Positions 9,001 to 19,600 of a stretch of 40,607 nt of DNA are shown piece by piece (within the stretch, counting starts at the first letter, position 1; every line of letters begins with the position of its first letter). The stretch is from CAYGEY01 sp964349065. Its GTDB lineage: Bacteria > Patescibacteriota > Gracilibacteria > 1-14-2-50-48-13. The notes beneath the pieces were generated by a model that made no database searches, was not told the origin of the DNA, and worked only from the letters and a program-made list of their open reading frames with translations. The stretch spans positions 1 to 40,607 of the forward strand of contig CAYGEY010000007.1 in the NCBI GenBank assembly GCA_964349065.1, in the 5' to 3' direction. The position numbers were made by a program, and so were the translations under genes.

Positions 9001-9212
9001 AAAGTACATGGGCCATTTTGTATACCCATTGCTTCATCTTTTTCAGCATAACACCTATTTTGATATGTAGTATCAAGGGGTGTGCACCTATCTTGACTAC
9101 ATGTTACCACTTTTTTCGCACAAACCGGTTCATATGTATCTAAGCAACCTTCTATTTTTGTAGCGCATGAAGATAGTAGCAATGACATTATAACAAATAC
9201 ATATTTTTTCAT
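8997..9212 (-). CDS. Tiny Kazal-like lipoprotein
   Basis: 71 aa. The signal ends in lipobox LSSC (Cys16). The mature part has six further cysteines (23, 31, 38, 43, 54, 69). Their frame resembles the Kazal serine-protease-inhibitor fold: C-x4-EPVC31 early, TYQNRC54 in the middle and GPC69 at the end. Compare the family pattern C..YxPVC...TYxNxC.A......GxC. It would sit on the outer face of the membrane and could protect against extracellular proteases of prey, host or competitors (inference). It starts one base after the stop of the SLH-CAP gene, so the two are co-transcribed. Its stop overlaps the permease stop. The ORF is short, but signal, cysteine frame and context agree. Confidence 0.72.
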   Translation of the reverse strand: MKKYVFVIMSLLLSSCATKIEGCLDTYEPVCAKKVVTCSQDRCTPLDTTYQNRCYAEKDEAMGIQNGPCTF

Positions 9213-9213
9213 T

Positions 9214-10377
9214 TTACTTCTTGTTTCCTGTACAATAAGGGAGATTTTTGCTTATCACATCTGTAGCCAAATGAGTGGTCAGCCACATCTTGTCATTCTC
9301 TTCATCGATGACTATTCCAAGTCCGATTTTTTTGTAATTCCCATTGATCATCATATCATAATGAGGCTTATATTTAGAACCCTTTTCATTATAAAAGAAA
9401 TTATATGCTTTTTTCATTGTGCTTATCAGATCATTGGTACAATCTTTTTCTTCGCATACTAGGCGATTCCATGCAATACTCTCTCCATAACTTGCCCGTC
9501 CTTTGAGAGGGAAGTTCAGCCCAAAATCTGAAAACCATTTGAGGATCCGTTTGTAATCATAATATGCTGTTGTTCCAGGTCTCTTATGATCTATGTAGCC
9601 ACGTTTTTTTGCATATTTTGACCAAGTGATGCTAGTTATATCCAAATTGATATCTTCTGTGAGGAGCGGCTTCCCGAGTGCAGATCTTTCTTTATTATAC
9701 CATGCGATCCACGTATCTCTCACCTTTTTTGTATCAATAGTGTACTTTGGGTTGTATTCATAAAAAGGCTGACAAGGCGAAGTAGAAAGACTGGCAACGG
9801 TCACTGATATCTCTTGTGTTTTATTGTATTTCAGTCGATATATCACCTCAGCCACCTCGTTTTTTGAGAGTGGTTGACCTATAGACTGGAATGTTGGTGG
9901 TAGTGCAGATTTGTCCTCCAATGCGTCTAAATATGGGATATACCAGGGTTCTTTTTTCGCAGTTTCACGAACAGGGAGGTCATAGAGTAATGCCATCATT
10001 TTCATTCCTTCTGCGAGATTGATAGTTGTTTTTGTCCCAAACATCCCATCTTTATATCCTTTGCTATAGCCTTTATCCTTCATGTAGCAAATATATGGAG
10101 CAAACCAATCTGTTTTTTTGACATCTTTGAAACAGTTTTCTATCGGTTTTTCAGGTTCACCAACTTTACTTCGTACAATCATTGTGACAAATTCGGCTCG
10201 ATTCATTTTCTTCTCAGGAAGAAAAGTACCGTCTTTATTTCCGGTAATAACCTTATCTTTTGCAAGGGTCGCAATGGCGCTTTCATAGATGTCATCATGT
10301 GACACATCAGAAAATGCAGATGTACTGGAAATCGTGAAAAGAAAGAGGGGCAATATCGCAAGAAGCGATTTTCGCAT
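9214..10377 (-). CDS. SLH-anchored CAP (SCP/PR-1) domain protein
   Basis: 387 aa. A cleavable signal peptide (TSSTSA, about residue 21) is followed by three SLH motifs (about 22-195; ITGNKDGTFLPEKKMNRAEF is the first). The C-terminal half (about 215-375) is a CAP domain: WIAWYNKERSALGKPLL, YIDHKRPG, GESIAW and HYDMMINGNYKKIGLGI carry the His/Glu positions that define the family. Bacterial CAP proteins of this kind (YkwD-like) are secreted, with ill-defined hydrolase or binding roles. Four or more cysteines suggest disulfides. It is the first gene of an operon with the Kazal-like lipoprotein and is transcribed away from the cohesin/dockerin-like cluster. Domain calls are firm, activity is unknown. 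Confidence 0.88.
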   Translation of the reverse strand: MRKSLLAILPLFLFTISSTSAFSDVSHDDIYESAIATLAKDKVITGNKDGTFLPEKKMNRAEFVTMIVRSKVGEPEKPIENCFKDVKKTDWFAPYICYMKDKGYSKGYKDGMFGTKTTINLAEGMKMMALLYDLPVRETAKKEPWYIPYLDALEDKSALPPTFQSIGQPLSKNEVAEVIYRLKYNKTQEISVTVASLSTSPCQPFYEYNPKYTIDTKKVRDTWIAWYNKERSALGKPLLTEDINLDITSITWSKYAKKRGYIDHKRPGTTAYYDYKRILKWFSDFGLNFPLKGRASYGESIAWNRLVCEEKDCTNDLISTMKKAYNFFYNEKGSKYKPHYDMMINGNYKKIGLGIVIDEENDKMWLTTHLATDVISKNLPYCTGNKK

Positions 10378-10420
10378 AAGATCTGAAAAACAAACTAAAA
10401 CTGGGACATTATTCGTTTGG

Positions 10421-10448
10421 ATTCTAGCACTATTTCTGGGGGGAACAA
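10421..10448 (-). promoter_or_regulatory. Promoter of the SLH-CAP/Kazal operon
   Basis: On the minus strand TTGTTC (10448-10443), a 16-base spacer and an extended -10 TGCTAGAAT (-10 hexamer 10426-10421) lie upstream of the ATG at 10377. It stands back to back with the promoter of the first large secreted protein gene. Confidence 0.5.
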
Positions 10449-10486
10449 TATTTGGAGGTTGATAGGTTTGAAAAGAGGTGTGGGAG

Positions 10487-10516
10487 TTGCAAAAAATATC
10501 ATGATCGTGGTATGAT
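10487..10516 (+). promoter_or_regulatory. Promoter of two-gene unit 1
   Basis: TTGCAA (10487-10492), an 18-base spacer and an extended -10 TGGTATGAT (hexamer 10511-10516). The leader to the ATG at 10550 is about 28 bases, AT-rich and without a Shine-Dalgarno site. Spacer length and TGn extension match the promoters at 16549 and 26517. Confidence 0.6.
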
Positions 10517-10549
10517 GATACGAATTAGATTATTTCATTCAAAATTCAA

Positions 10550-13500
10550 ATGAAAACAAAAATTATTTCTCTGCTTCTAGTTGTCGGATTTATCCTAGGA
10601 TTAGGCAAACTTGGGATTCAGTCCCCCTTTGACTTAGTACATAAGGCAGAGGCATTTTATACGAACTCAACTGTGACATCATTGAGTAATGAAATAGCTT
10701 TATCTAATACAATAACAATTAGTACAACCGCCCAAACAACAGTCGGTTCTGCAGAGGCAAATGGTTGGTATTATTTTCAATATGTATTGAAAAATGCATC
10801 AGGAACTGTGATTCCATGGTCATCGACATGTACTACTGCGATGCCGTTGATTTATCCAATTCCTAGTACAACTTCGGTAACATGTACTTTTAACGCCGTA
10901 CCTAGTCAAACATTAACATTAGAGACCCAGCTTCAAAACTGGGGAAATTGGGTAGCTCATACATACAACTTCTACTATTGTAATAGCGCATTAGATATTT
11001 GTGAAACAACACCCCCCATTTTATCATACTCACATGATAAAGTTCCGACAGCTACTGGATATGTAACTGCACCTGTAACTACAACCATCACCTGTAATGA
11101 TGGAACCGGAAGTGGATGTAATCTTGCAACGATCGGATATTTTGCTCCATCTTCACTGGTTACTAAAGACGATGCGGGTTGTAAGACATATTTTACAACA
11201 ACAACTCCTACTCCAACACCCACCCTTACTTCGACCATCAATTCAAGTCAGCATTCAGAATTCTGTTTAGTAGGTAGTGACCTGGCATCTCCTCCCAATA
11301 AAGCATTTAAGTATTTGAAAATCAACATCGATAACACTGATCCGACGATAAAATCAAATACAACATCAGTACTTCCATTTGATAATCTCTTCGTGTTTAT
11401 AGATAAGGGAGCGGTAGTAAGTAAAGCAAAACAAGGTATTCTTTCAACTGATGGATCACAGGTGTTTAATTTTATAGACATTACAACCGACATAAATGTT
11501 AATTTTATCCCTGATGCAGGTAATGTTGCAACAACAGAATCTGCGATTGATTATGCCAGTACAACATACCAATTAAAGAAATACAATTCCGTTACGGGCT
11601 TATATGACATCGCTGTTACATCGGTTACAGCAGTCCCTGGTGGGTTTTCGGCATCAAATTTCGTCACAATTCCAAAAGGATCTATCACACAAGGCAAATA
11701 TAAATTCCTTGTGTATACTCAGGACATTGCAGGAAGATTTACAAACAAAGAAGTCTTGTTTAGTATTGATAATTCAGATCCAATTATTTCAGGACCAAGT
11801 ACATTTACAATAGACGCCATACATTATGATCCTGCAGATATCAATGTGGATATCACGGTTCCGGATGTTGATGATGTTGAGTCAGGGTTAAAGGGAAGAA
11901 CATTAACGTTACAAAGAGCATTAGTAGGTACAGGAGCATATGCTGATGTTGATCCAACAAAATATCGTTTCAATACATGTTATCCTGGATACACAACAGG
12001 TGCTTGTATTTTAACCGCTGTGAACATCGGTCTATACACGAAGCCATCAAGTTTTAGTCTCTCATACGGTGATGACATAGCAAAATCAGCTGTTGGTACG
12101 AAGTATGATTATAGATTAGTCTATGATTCAACAAATTTCCTTGATAAAAAATTGACGATCAATTCAACATTGAAGCAATTTGAAATAACTCCACCGACAA
12201 TTGCATCTATTGATATCATTGCAGACTCTGCAAAAAAATACGTTGAAAGTGTTTCAAAAATTTGGCTTGGAGATAATGTAGCTATGGTAACTGTCAACTA
12301 TACAATCGCAGATAGCGAATCAGGACTTGATCCAAGACAAACATATGAATTTAAAAAACCTGATGGGACTATAATCAAAACTGGTACTGGATCTATCGCT
12401 TCTGCACAGAATATCGATCTAAAAAATGAACTGAATGCAATTCCGCTTTCTGCAAATGTTTTCCAAGCAAAATATACATTGACTTCCTTTGATAGACTTG
12501 GAAATAGTAACATGATAAGCGATGCACCGACATTATGGATCGATAAAGAAAAACCAACCTTAACAATAAACGGTGTTCCTTCAACTCCATCTGTTGTGCC
12601 TGTTTCTATCACTATGTCTTGTAATGATAATGCAGGATCAGGTTGTGCATCTATTGTATATTGTTTAGTTTCCTCCACAGATCCGTATTGTGACCCATTT
12701 ACTGCAGCAGGTATGACATACAGCGGTTCTCCGATAATTATTGGCTCTGACCAAAAACTATCAGCCGCGGCTTTAGACCGAGTCAATAATTTTGATGTAC
12801 AGAATGTCACTATATTTACGGCTATACCGCCTCCAGATAGCAATCCTCCTGTAGCTGAAAAACCTACTGCGAGTCTAAATACTACAAATAATAAAATCTT
12901 TTGGACATTTAACGTAGTGGATACAGAGGGCAATACTCCGATTTTGCTTTCGGCGGTGTCAGCCCGTAATCTCTCTTCAGGTGATGTTCTTACTCTTGAT
13001 ATGCCTATAGTCTCACCAATAACGAATGGATCAAACTATAATATGTATCTTTCTGCAACTGGGTTTGCATATGAACAGAAATATCAAATGCAATACACAG
13101 CCGAAGATAGCAGAGGAAATAAAACAGTAGCTATGATATCTGATCCATTTATTATCAGCTACCCTGGAACATTGGTGCCTGACTTTTATAAGCCACTTCC
13201 TGTGTCAGTTTCAGGAAATGTGACTGCTTTTCTTAAGGGAATCACAAATACTTCCATTGATCTATCAACAGATCCCATTTCCGTCGGAGACGCCATTGTA
13301 TTAGATAAGGTATTGCGTTTGTCACATTCAGCCGATGGAACACCTTGGAATAAGCCACTTCCGCTTGGAAGCTATCGGTTGACGGTGTTTGATAGTACAG
13401 ATACTAAGATCATAGATAAAATCATCGTTATCTCACCGTATTATTTTGACAAAGATACACTTGATCTGGATGGTGATGGTGTACAGGGTGCTTTCTCAGA

Positions 13501-13666
13501 CTATAAATGGTTTAGAATTGGAGAAGATATGGGAATTTATAGCGAAAATGACACTACAAAAATGATTGAAGTTGATATGGAAAATAAATTCATTGGAAAA
13601 ATGACTACAGATTTTACCGCATCAAATAAATTATCTTCCGGATTCCTTTGGTTCATTAAAAATTAA
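10550..13666 (+). CDS. Secreted Ig-repeat protein with C-terminal dockerin-like module (unit 1)
   Basis: 1038 aa. The signal peptide probably ends after HKAEA (residue 36). The body is a series of Ig-like domains, each ending in an [IV]D-x-x-x-P linker (IDNTDPTIKSN, IDNSDPIISGP, IDKEKPTLTING). Two domains carry a cysteine pair of the form C-N-D-x-x-G-S-G-C. Near the end a conserved beta module (about 880-965; LPLGSYRLTVFD, ISPYYFD) is followed by the Ca-binding-type loop DLDGDGVQGAFSD (972-984) and a helix-prone tail. The same module-plus-loop ends the first protein of units 2 and 3. I infer a single-repeat dockerin that docks onto the cohesin-like protein encoded 38 bases downstream. No catalytic domain is recognised, so the cargo role is structural or adhesive at a guess. 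Confidence 0.85.
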   Translation: MKTKIISLLLVVGFILGLGKLGIQSPFDLVHKAEAFYTNSTVTSLSNEIALSNTITISTTAQTTVGSAEANGWYYFQYVLKNASGTVIPWSSTCTTAMPLIYPIPSTTSVTCTFNAVPSQTLTLETQLQNWGNWVAHTYNFYYCNSALDICETTPPILSYSHDKVPTATGYVTAPVTTTITCNDGTGSGCNLATIGYFAPSSLVTKDDAGCKTYFTTTTPTPTPTLTSTINSSQHSEFCLVGSDLASPPNKAFKYLKINIDNTDPTIKSNTTSVLPFDNLFVFIDKGAVVSKAKQGILSTDGSQVFNFIDITTDINVNFIPDAGNVATTESAIDYASTTYQLKKYNSVTGLYDIAVTSVTAVPGGFSASNFVTIPKGSITQGKYKFLVYTQDIAGRFTNKEVLFSIDNSDPIISGPSTFTIDAIHYDPADINVDITVPDVDDVESGLKGRTLTLQRALVGTGAYADVDPTKYRFNTCYPGYTTGACILTAVNIGLYTKPSSFSLSYGDDIAKSAVGTKYDYRLVYDSTNFLDKKLTINSTLKQFEITPPTIASIDIIADSAKKYVESVSKIWLGDNVAMVTVNYTIADSESGLDPRQTYEFKKPDGTIIKTGTGSIASAQNIDLKNELNAIPLSANVFQAKYTLTSFDRLGNSNMISDAPTLWIDKEKPTLTINGVPSTPSVVPVSITMSCNDNAGSGCASIVYCLVSSTDPYCDPFTAAGMTYSGSPIIIGSDQKLSAAALDRVNNFDVQNVTIFTAIPPPDSNPPVAEKPTASLNTTNNKIFWTFNVVDTEGNTPILLSAVSARNLSSGDVLTLDMPIVSPITNGSNYNMYLSATGFAYEQKYQMQYTAEDSRGNKTVAMISDPFIISYPGTLVPDFYKPLPVSVSGNVTAFLKGITNTSIDLSTDPISVGDAIVLDKVLRLSHSADGTPWNKPLPLGSYRLTVFDSTDTKIIDKIIVISPYYFDKDTLDLDGDGVQGAFSDYKWFRIGEDMGIYSENDTTKMIEVDMENKFIGKMTTDFTASNKLSSGFLWFIKN

Positions 13667-13703
13667 TTCGTACTCTAACCAACACACTTTAAAAACAAAT
13701 AAA

Positions 13704-16460
13704 ATGAAAACACAAACAAAACAAATACTGAAATACGGACTGATAGGAATCGCAATACTTTTGCCAGTACTCTTTTTTGCTAACAATTTCTTCAAATTCC
13801 AGTCAAGTTTATTGACGGGTGTTGATACGACAAAAATTGTTTCTGGCACCTTCGGTATATATGAAGGAATTCTATCAACAGATAAGACAAAGATCACAGT
13901 TTCAACCGGTGTATTACTGAGTTCAGATGGTTTACCATATGGATATAAAGCCATTTCAGGAAATACTGCTGATCACATTGGCATATCAGTTAAATCAGTT
14001 GATCAAACAATCTCTCCCATCACTAAAAGTATTAGTGGAGTTATTACTTATGACAAGAGTCAGCTTTCTTTGCCATCAACAGCCAGTCTGTTGAAATCAA
14101 ATAAAAATCTCAAATTTGATCCCTTGATCACAAAGATTATCAAAGACTCTTCTGGTGCTGAATCAGGTGAGTTTACTTTTGAAATATCAGGTTCAGGTGC
14201 GGTTCTGAAGCCTACCATGGACTTATTCAAAATTGAATTTACAATAAAAAATCCTGGTACCAATCTTCTCAATGCTACATCAGGATTTTCACTTGCAAGA
14301 ATACTTGCACATAACAGTATTACTCCTGTGAGTACAACAAATTGGTTAGTGGAAAGTGGAAGTCTCATGACAGAAAGTCAGGAAATGACGCCGATTAGTA
14401 TAAGTACGGATGGCTCAAAGCGTATCATAGAAGAAATAGTGATTGGTGGAGAGAGGATTGTCATTGAAAGATTTTATGACAAAGATGATCACCTCATCAA
14501 AGAGATCAGAAGTGTCTATGACATACCTACAGATGAGCTGAAACAAAGAACCATAACAGAGTTTGAGCCCCTTACAGCAATCGTTACTAAAACAGATGAT
14601 ACAACGTTTTGGAGACCGATAGAGACGACGAAATTGGACGATTATATTGAGTACAGACCTAATGGAAAAAAGGCTAAGGAAATCATCACAGATTGTGATA
14701 TAAGTGGGAACTGTACTGTCACTACCATCATATATGATGAATTTGGAAATAAAACAATTACGATCTGTTTACCCGATGGGACATGTACAACAACACATGA
14801 GTCCGTGCCTTCGGAAGGAGAACTTATTATATATTCGTTGGATCGACTAACAAAAGGTACGATTGGGACAGGAGCAATCTTTGCTGATGATACAGCTACT
14901 ATTCTCACGTCATCAGGTTCTATATTTAAAACTGATACTACAGAAGTTGCTGTTACTGATCTCTATCAACTGAAGTTAATTGACTATAAGGGTGGAGACA
15001 GGACTAATTTCATAAAGCCTATTAGTGTTGAAATGACATTTGAACCTACGAAATATTCAAAGACACTTCCGGATATGGATTTTATCAATCTTCAAGTTCT
15101 ACAATACCAAGGTGGTATCTATAGCGTGGTACCCGGAGTGGTCTTCACTGAAAACCAGGCAACGTTTAATACTCAGGATGTATTAAGTTATATTATCATT
15201 GCAAAGTATAAGAAGAAACCTGCTCCAACACCAACAGTTGCCACAATTGTAAGTGGAGGGGGAGGCTCAGGTGGAACAGGTGAGACGGTAGATCTTGAAA
15301 AGCTAACCATTTTGCCTACAACCGAATCAGATACGTTATTGGCTTCTACATACACTTTAGATTTCTCAAAGTCTGAAGGTAAAGTCAATCTACCGGTAAG
15401 ACATTCAGATCCAACGACAAATTGTGAAGTGAGTTATGAAAAGGGAACTGTCGTTACTTGGAATAAAGCTTCTTTCTCAGGTAGATTAAAGCCAATAGCA
15501 AGATTTTCTTCAAAAAATTTATTTGAACCAATGAAGTCAAGTTTACCTAAGGAGTTTACAGTGCTAAGTGATTCGTTCATTTCATATGCAAATCTCTTCA
15601 ATGGCTTTAGTAAAGATGTTACATTGAAATGTAACCTTGGTAAGAGTGTTGATACATTTACTACAAACATACAAGATGTGCAAATAGTAGCGTATGACCT
15701 TGCAAGCGGTACATGGTTAAAGATAGGAGATATTTCAAACTTTGATGATAAGAAATTTACCTACACAGTCAAAATTAAGGGTGGTACCATCATTGGTGTT
15801 GTGACCTCAAGTTTCATCCATGAAGTAGCAGATAAATTTGCATCAAACCCAATTTGTGAAGATCCAAAGATAGTAAAGAAAACACCGTTTAATGATGCTA
15901 ATGTACACTGGTCAGTAAAATTTGTTTGTAATTTGTACTTCATGGGAGCGATCTCCGGGTACAAGGCAGGACCATATACAGGTACTTTCCAACCAGATCG
16001 ATCTGTTACAAGAGCAGAGTTGTTAAAGATCTTGATGGCGGCAAAAAAGATCAAAATTCCGGATAATGTTAAAGCTTCTACTTTTCCTGATATAAATGGT
16101 CAATGGTTTACTCCATATGTTAATTATGCGAAGGAGATGAACATTGTCGATGGTTATGCTGATGGTACTTTCAGACCATATAACACCGTAAATCGAGCTG
16201 AGGCATTAAAGATGATATTGAATGTTACTCAATTGGCTACACAAAAGGATATAGATGAAGAAAAGGTAAGGATGGCGAGTTCAGCTCTGCCATTATCAGG
16301 ATTCAGAGATGTGAATAATACTTCTTGGTTTTCTCCTTATGTTTCCATTGCTAAGAAATTTGAATTGATATCAGGTAAAAAGGAGGGGCTATATTTTGCA
16401 GGTGATGAAATGACAAGAGGTGAAATATCAAAAGTTGTATTCAATGCGATTTCCAAATAA
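13704..16460 (+). CDS. Membrane-tethered cohesin-like SLH protein (unit 1)
   Basis: 918 aa. The N-terminal membrane segment (about 9-32) has no AxA cleavage site, so it may stay as an anchor. A motif shared by all three paralogues follows (GIYEG... then STGVLLSSDG, about 50-76). Residues about 88-222 resemble a cohesin beta-sandwich: SISGVITYDKSQLSL, then SGEFTFEISG, LFKIEFTIK and a closing ESGSL. YwqK/MORN-like beta-hairpin repeats come next (about 230-350; FYDKDDHLIKEI, YRPNGKKAKEI), then a ZU5-like beta domain, a Gly-rich linker (about 516-528), another beta domain and three SLH motifs (about 715-918). By family knowledge SLH binds wall polymer and cohesin binds dockerin. Here the cohesin call is by pattern only. 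Confidence 0.83.
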   Translation: MKTQTKQILKYGLIGIAILLPVLFFANNFFKFQSSLLTGVDTTKIVSGTFGIYEGILSTDKTKITVSTGVLLSSDGLPYGYKAISGNTADHIGISVKSVDQTISPITKSISGVITYDKSQLSLPSTASLLKSNKNLKFDPLITKIIKDSSGAESGEFTFEISGSGAVLKPTMDLFKIEFTIKNPGTNLLNATSGFSLARILAHNSITPVSTTNWLVESGSLMTESQEMTPISISTDGSKRIIEEIVIGGERIVIERFYDKDDHLIKEIRSVYDIPTDELKQRTITEFEPLTAIVTKTDDTTFWRPIETTKLDDYIEYRPNGKKAKEIITDCDISGNCTVTTIIYDEFGNKTITICLPDGTCTTTHESVPSEGELIIYSLDRLTKGTIGTGAIFADDTATILTSSGSIFKTDTTEVAVTDLYQLKLIDYKGGDRTNFIKPISVEMTFEPTKYSKTLPDMDFINLQVLQYQGGIYSVVPGVVFTENQATFNTQDVLSYIIIAKYKKKPAPTPTVATIVSGGGGSGGTGETVDLEKLTILPTTESDTLLASTYTLDFSKSEGKVNLPVRHSDPTTNCEVSYEKGTVVTWNKASFSGRLKPIARFSSKNLFEPMKSSLPKEFTVLSDSFISYANLFNGFSKDVTLKCNLGKSVDTFTTNIQDVQIVAYDLASGTWLKIGDISNFDDKKFTYTVKIKGGTIIGVVTSSFIHEVADKFASNPICEDPKIVKKTPFNDANVHWSVKFVCNLYFMGAISGYKAGPYTGTFQPDRSVTRAELLKILMAAKKIKIPDNVKASTFPDINGQWFTPYVNYAKEMNIVDGYADGTFRPYNTVNRAEALKMILNVTQLATQKDIDEEKVRMASSALPLSGFRDVNNTSWFSPYVSIAKKFELISGKKEGLYFAGDEMTRGEISKVVFNAISK

Positions 16461-16484
16461 GAAATAAAGATATCATGAATTGAA

Positions 16485-16516
16485 AATACCTCAGATTCTA
16501 CATCTGGGGTATTTTT
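16485..16516 (+). terminator. Terminator after unit 1
   Basis: AATACCTCAGAT (16485-16496), loop TCTAC and ATCTGGGGTATT (16502-16513) form a 12-bp stem with one G-T pair, running into a T-run. It separates unit 1 from unit 2. Confidence 0.85.
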
Positions 16517-16548
16517 ATATATTTTAAAACATTTTTGATATCAAGTCA

Positions 16549-16578
16549 TTGTTATTCTAAGCGCTTTTATGATATAAT
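16549..16578 (+). promoter_or_regulatory. Promoter of two-gene unit 2
   Basis: TTGTTA (16549-16554), an 18-base spacer and an extended -10 TGATATAAT (hexamer 16573-16578, perfect consensus). The ATG is at 16611 after an A/T-rich leader with no Shine-Dalgarno. Confidence 0.68.
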
Positions 16579-16610
16579 TCCATGATAAATTATTATAAAT
16601 AGACATAAAA

Positions 16611-19600
16611 ATGCGATTTCAATCAATGTTTACAAAAATCAAGGCAGTAGGGGCATGGGGTTTAATCTCATCAATGTTGGTTGTTATGGCTCAAATGGCA
16701 GGAGCGACCGGGTATTCTGTTACTAATGGTGGAAATCAGGATTTCGGATTGGGAGGCGGGAACAGCACTATGTTTACAATCTCAAGTGCATATCAAGCAT
16801 ATTGGCCATACTCAAATGGTAAATTTAATTTATCAAGTGATACGGGTTTACTAGGAGTTTGGAATGGATCGACAATTGATTTCCCTAAATTATTGAATAC
16901 AACTAGTTATCAACTTGCTTTAGTTTTTATAAATACATCTTGTCCATCATGTGCAGCATATACTGTTAATACATTCTCTGCAAAATGTACAGAAGGGTGT
17001 AGTAGTATGACTACATGTCATGTAGGCGTACTTGATACGCCGGTGTATTCTTCACTATATCTATCAAATAGAATTACGTTTCCGGCAGGCACTTTTGATA
17101 TTTCTGCTCCTTCACAAAGAATGAAATATTACCCTGATAATAATACATGTACTGATTCACCAAACGCTCGAACCATTATCTATGGTGAAAAACCAAATAC
17201 AGCTCCAACTGTCAACTCAATGGAAGTTAACGCCGGGGCGGCAAATGTCTATGGAAACAGCTCAAATCAAACAAATGTAAAAGTTGCATTTTCCGTATCT
17301 GATGCAGAAACAGCTCCAAGCTCATTAACTTGTACACTTTCGACAAATGGAGGAGGTGCCACTAATGTTGGTTGCTTATCACCAGTTTCATATAATATTC
17401 CTGCAGGAATCGGCTCAAAAAATCTAACACTTACAGTTTCAGATGGATCATTGTCAGGATCTCAATCTAAATCAATTACAGTGGTAGACAGTACCGCGGG
17501 GTATGTTGATCTCGGACTTCCTGCTTGCTCAAGTCTGGCCGGTGCTGGATATACAGCAACAATGAGTAATATCCAAGTATATAGCCCAAGTGCAGTAACA
17601 TTTGAGATAACTCCAAATGCTACATTTACTTCTTTGATAGCCACGCATCCATCAATGAATACATTTCGTTTTGCATATCATCATCAAAATGATGCGTATC
17701 CTGTGGACTTCAATAGTTGGCAAACAGTAAGTGGAACACTTGTTTCAGGGAAATATGTATTTACCATTAATAGTTTTCCGACAAGACCATATACGCTAAA
17801 AGATACTTCTAATGTAGATTCATCGACAATTATACCCGATACAATTTATATTATTAATGAAGGATTGAGAGCAGATACAAGCATCGGTTCGAATATGCCT
17901 TGCGGAATGGCGCCTGTGAATACAAGTAATTTAATAACAAAAATAGATAATACACAGCCGCAAATCAATATTCCGACACCACCCAAAAATATGTCGTGGA
18001 AGAACATTGACATACCTTCATTTAACATTACATGTACAGATACAGAAAGTGGATGCAGTGAAATGAAATATGCGCTCACAGATCTTGAGAATTGTGATGA
18101 TACTTCTGTGACATATAGTACTTGTTCAAGTTTGGATTCATGTGTGGTTCCGGCAGAAACTGATCATAAAAATCTTTGTATAAAAGGACGTGATATATCA
18201 GGCAACAACGTATTTCCTACAAATAAAACAGAAATAAAAATTGATAAAACTACGCCAACCGTTACTTCAATTATTTTGAAAGACTCATTTGGACGGATAC
18301 TCTCACAAAAATCAGGGGTATATTATTCTAACGATACTACTCTTACAGCTACGGTTTCTGCGTCAGACAGTCTTTCAGGCTTTGCCTCTGGTCTCTGTAC
18401 TTTTGGCGGAGTGGTGTTTGGTTGTACTGGAGATGTGAATAAAACCGGTCTGACCATTGGGACAAATATTGTTTCACTTAAAATCAAAGATCTAGCTGGG
18501 AACACACTTCCTGATATTCAAAAAACAGTCATTGTAGAAAATATAACTCCGACACTTAGCAAATCGATGACTTTGGTAAAAGATGAAACATCAAGAAAGA
18601 TTACGTTGAGTCTTCCAATCGCAACTGACGATAACGGTATTGATTATTTTGAAATTGTTGCAAAACATGGATCAGACAAGGAAATGCTGGCAAATAGTAA
18701 TCTCATAAATGTGAGTACTAATCTTTTTACACAGAATGGTTCGGTTATTATCCTTCCAACTGGAGGCACAACCCCTACTGAGATTGTGATCAAGGATATG
18801 AAGGTAAAAGATATCATTGGGTCACAATATAACTATGATATTACTCTCAATGTATATGACTTGGCAGGAAACGTGAAAAGTCAGACCATTTCTGGTCTAA
18901 AGTTTGATACACTTGCTCCCATAGTTCAAACAGAGCAATTGTTTGCAGATGGTAGCATTAGTTCTCCGTATAGAGTCGGTGCTGATAGTGTATTGCAATT
19001 TACCGTAACTGCTACGGAGAAATCAAATAGTTCAGATGGCTCATCACAAGTGCCACTGACCCTCTCTGATCTTTCGTTTGATACAGGTACCTATCCTTTT
19101 GAAGTGAAAGAGATGTGCGATGGTATGGCAAAAGACACTTCATGCTCTATAGCTGCCAAAGTACCTGGTATTCCGGATACATCAGCAGCAAAAGAAGCAA
19201 CATTTAAATTGTATGATACCGCAGGCAATGAAAAACTACTTTCATTTTTTATAAGAAAGAATACATCAAAACCTAAAACTACAGGATCTTTTGCAATTCA
19301 GACTTCATTTGATGGAGTGCACATGAATACAAATCAAATCAAAGTAACGCTCAAAGGGATAGATGAACAAGATAATGAAGGTCTTCGGGTAATAGTGAAA
19401 TACACTGCATCAGATGGAAGTAAGATACAAATTGTAGAAAAAGCGACAAATATAGGAGGTGAATATTCATTTTCAGAAACATTGAATAATTTGATTTATG
19501 GATCTTCAAATCTTACATTTGAGATTACGGATCTCTATGGTAATTCACTTGTTGATAGCGTTGGATCAAGTGTTGCAGTATCTGCTCTAGAAAAAACTAT

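Noticed and set aside
12298..12933. 211-codon ORF on the minus strand inside the 1038-aa gene
   Set aside because: It is an out-of-frame shadow of a well-supported secreted protein gene, with no start-region signals and no recognisable protein pattern.
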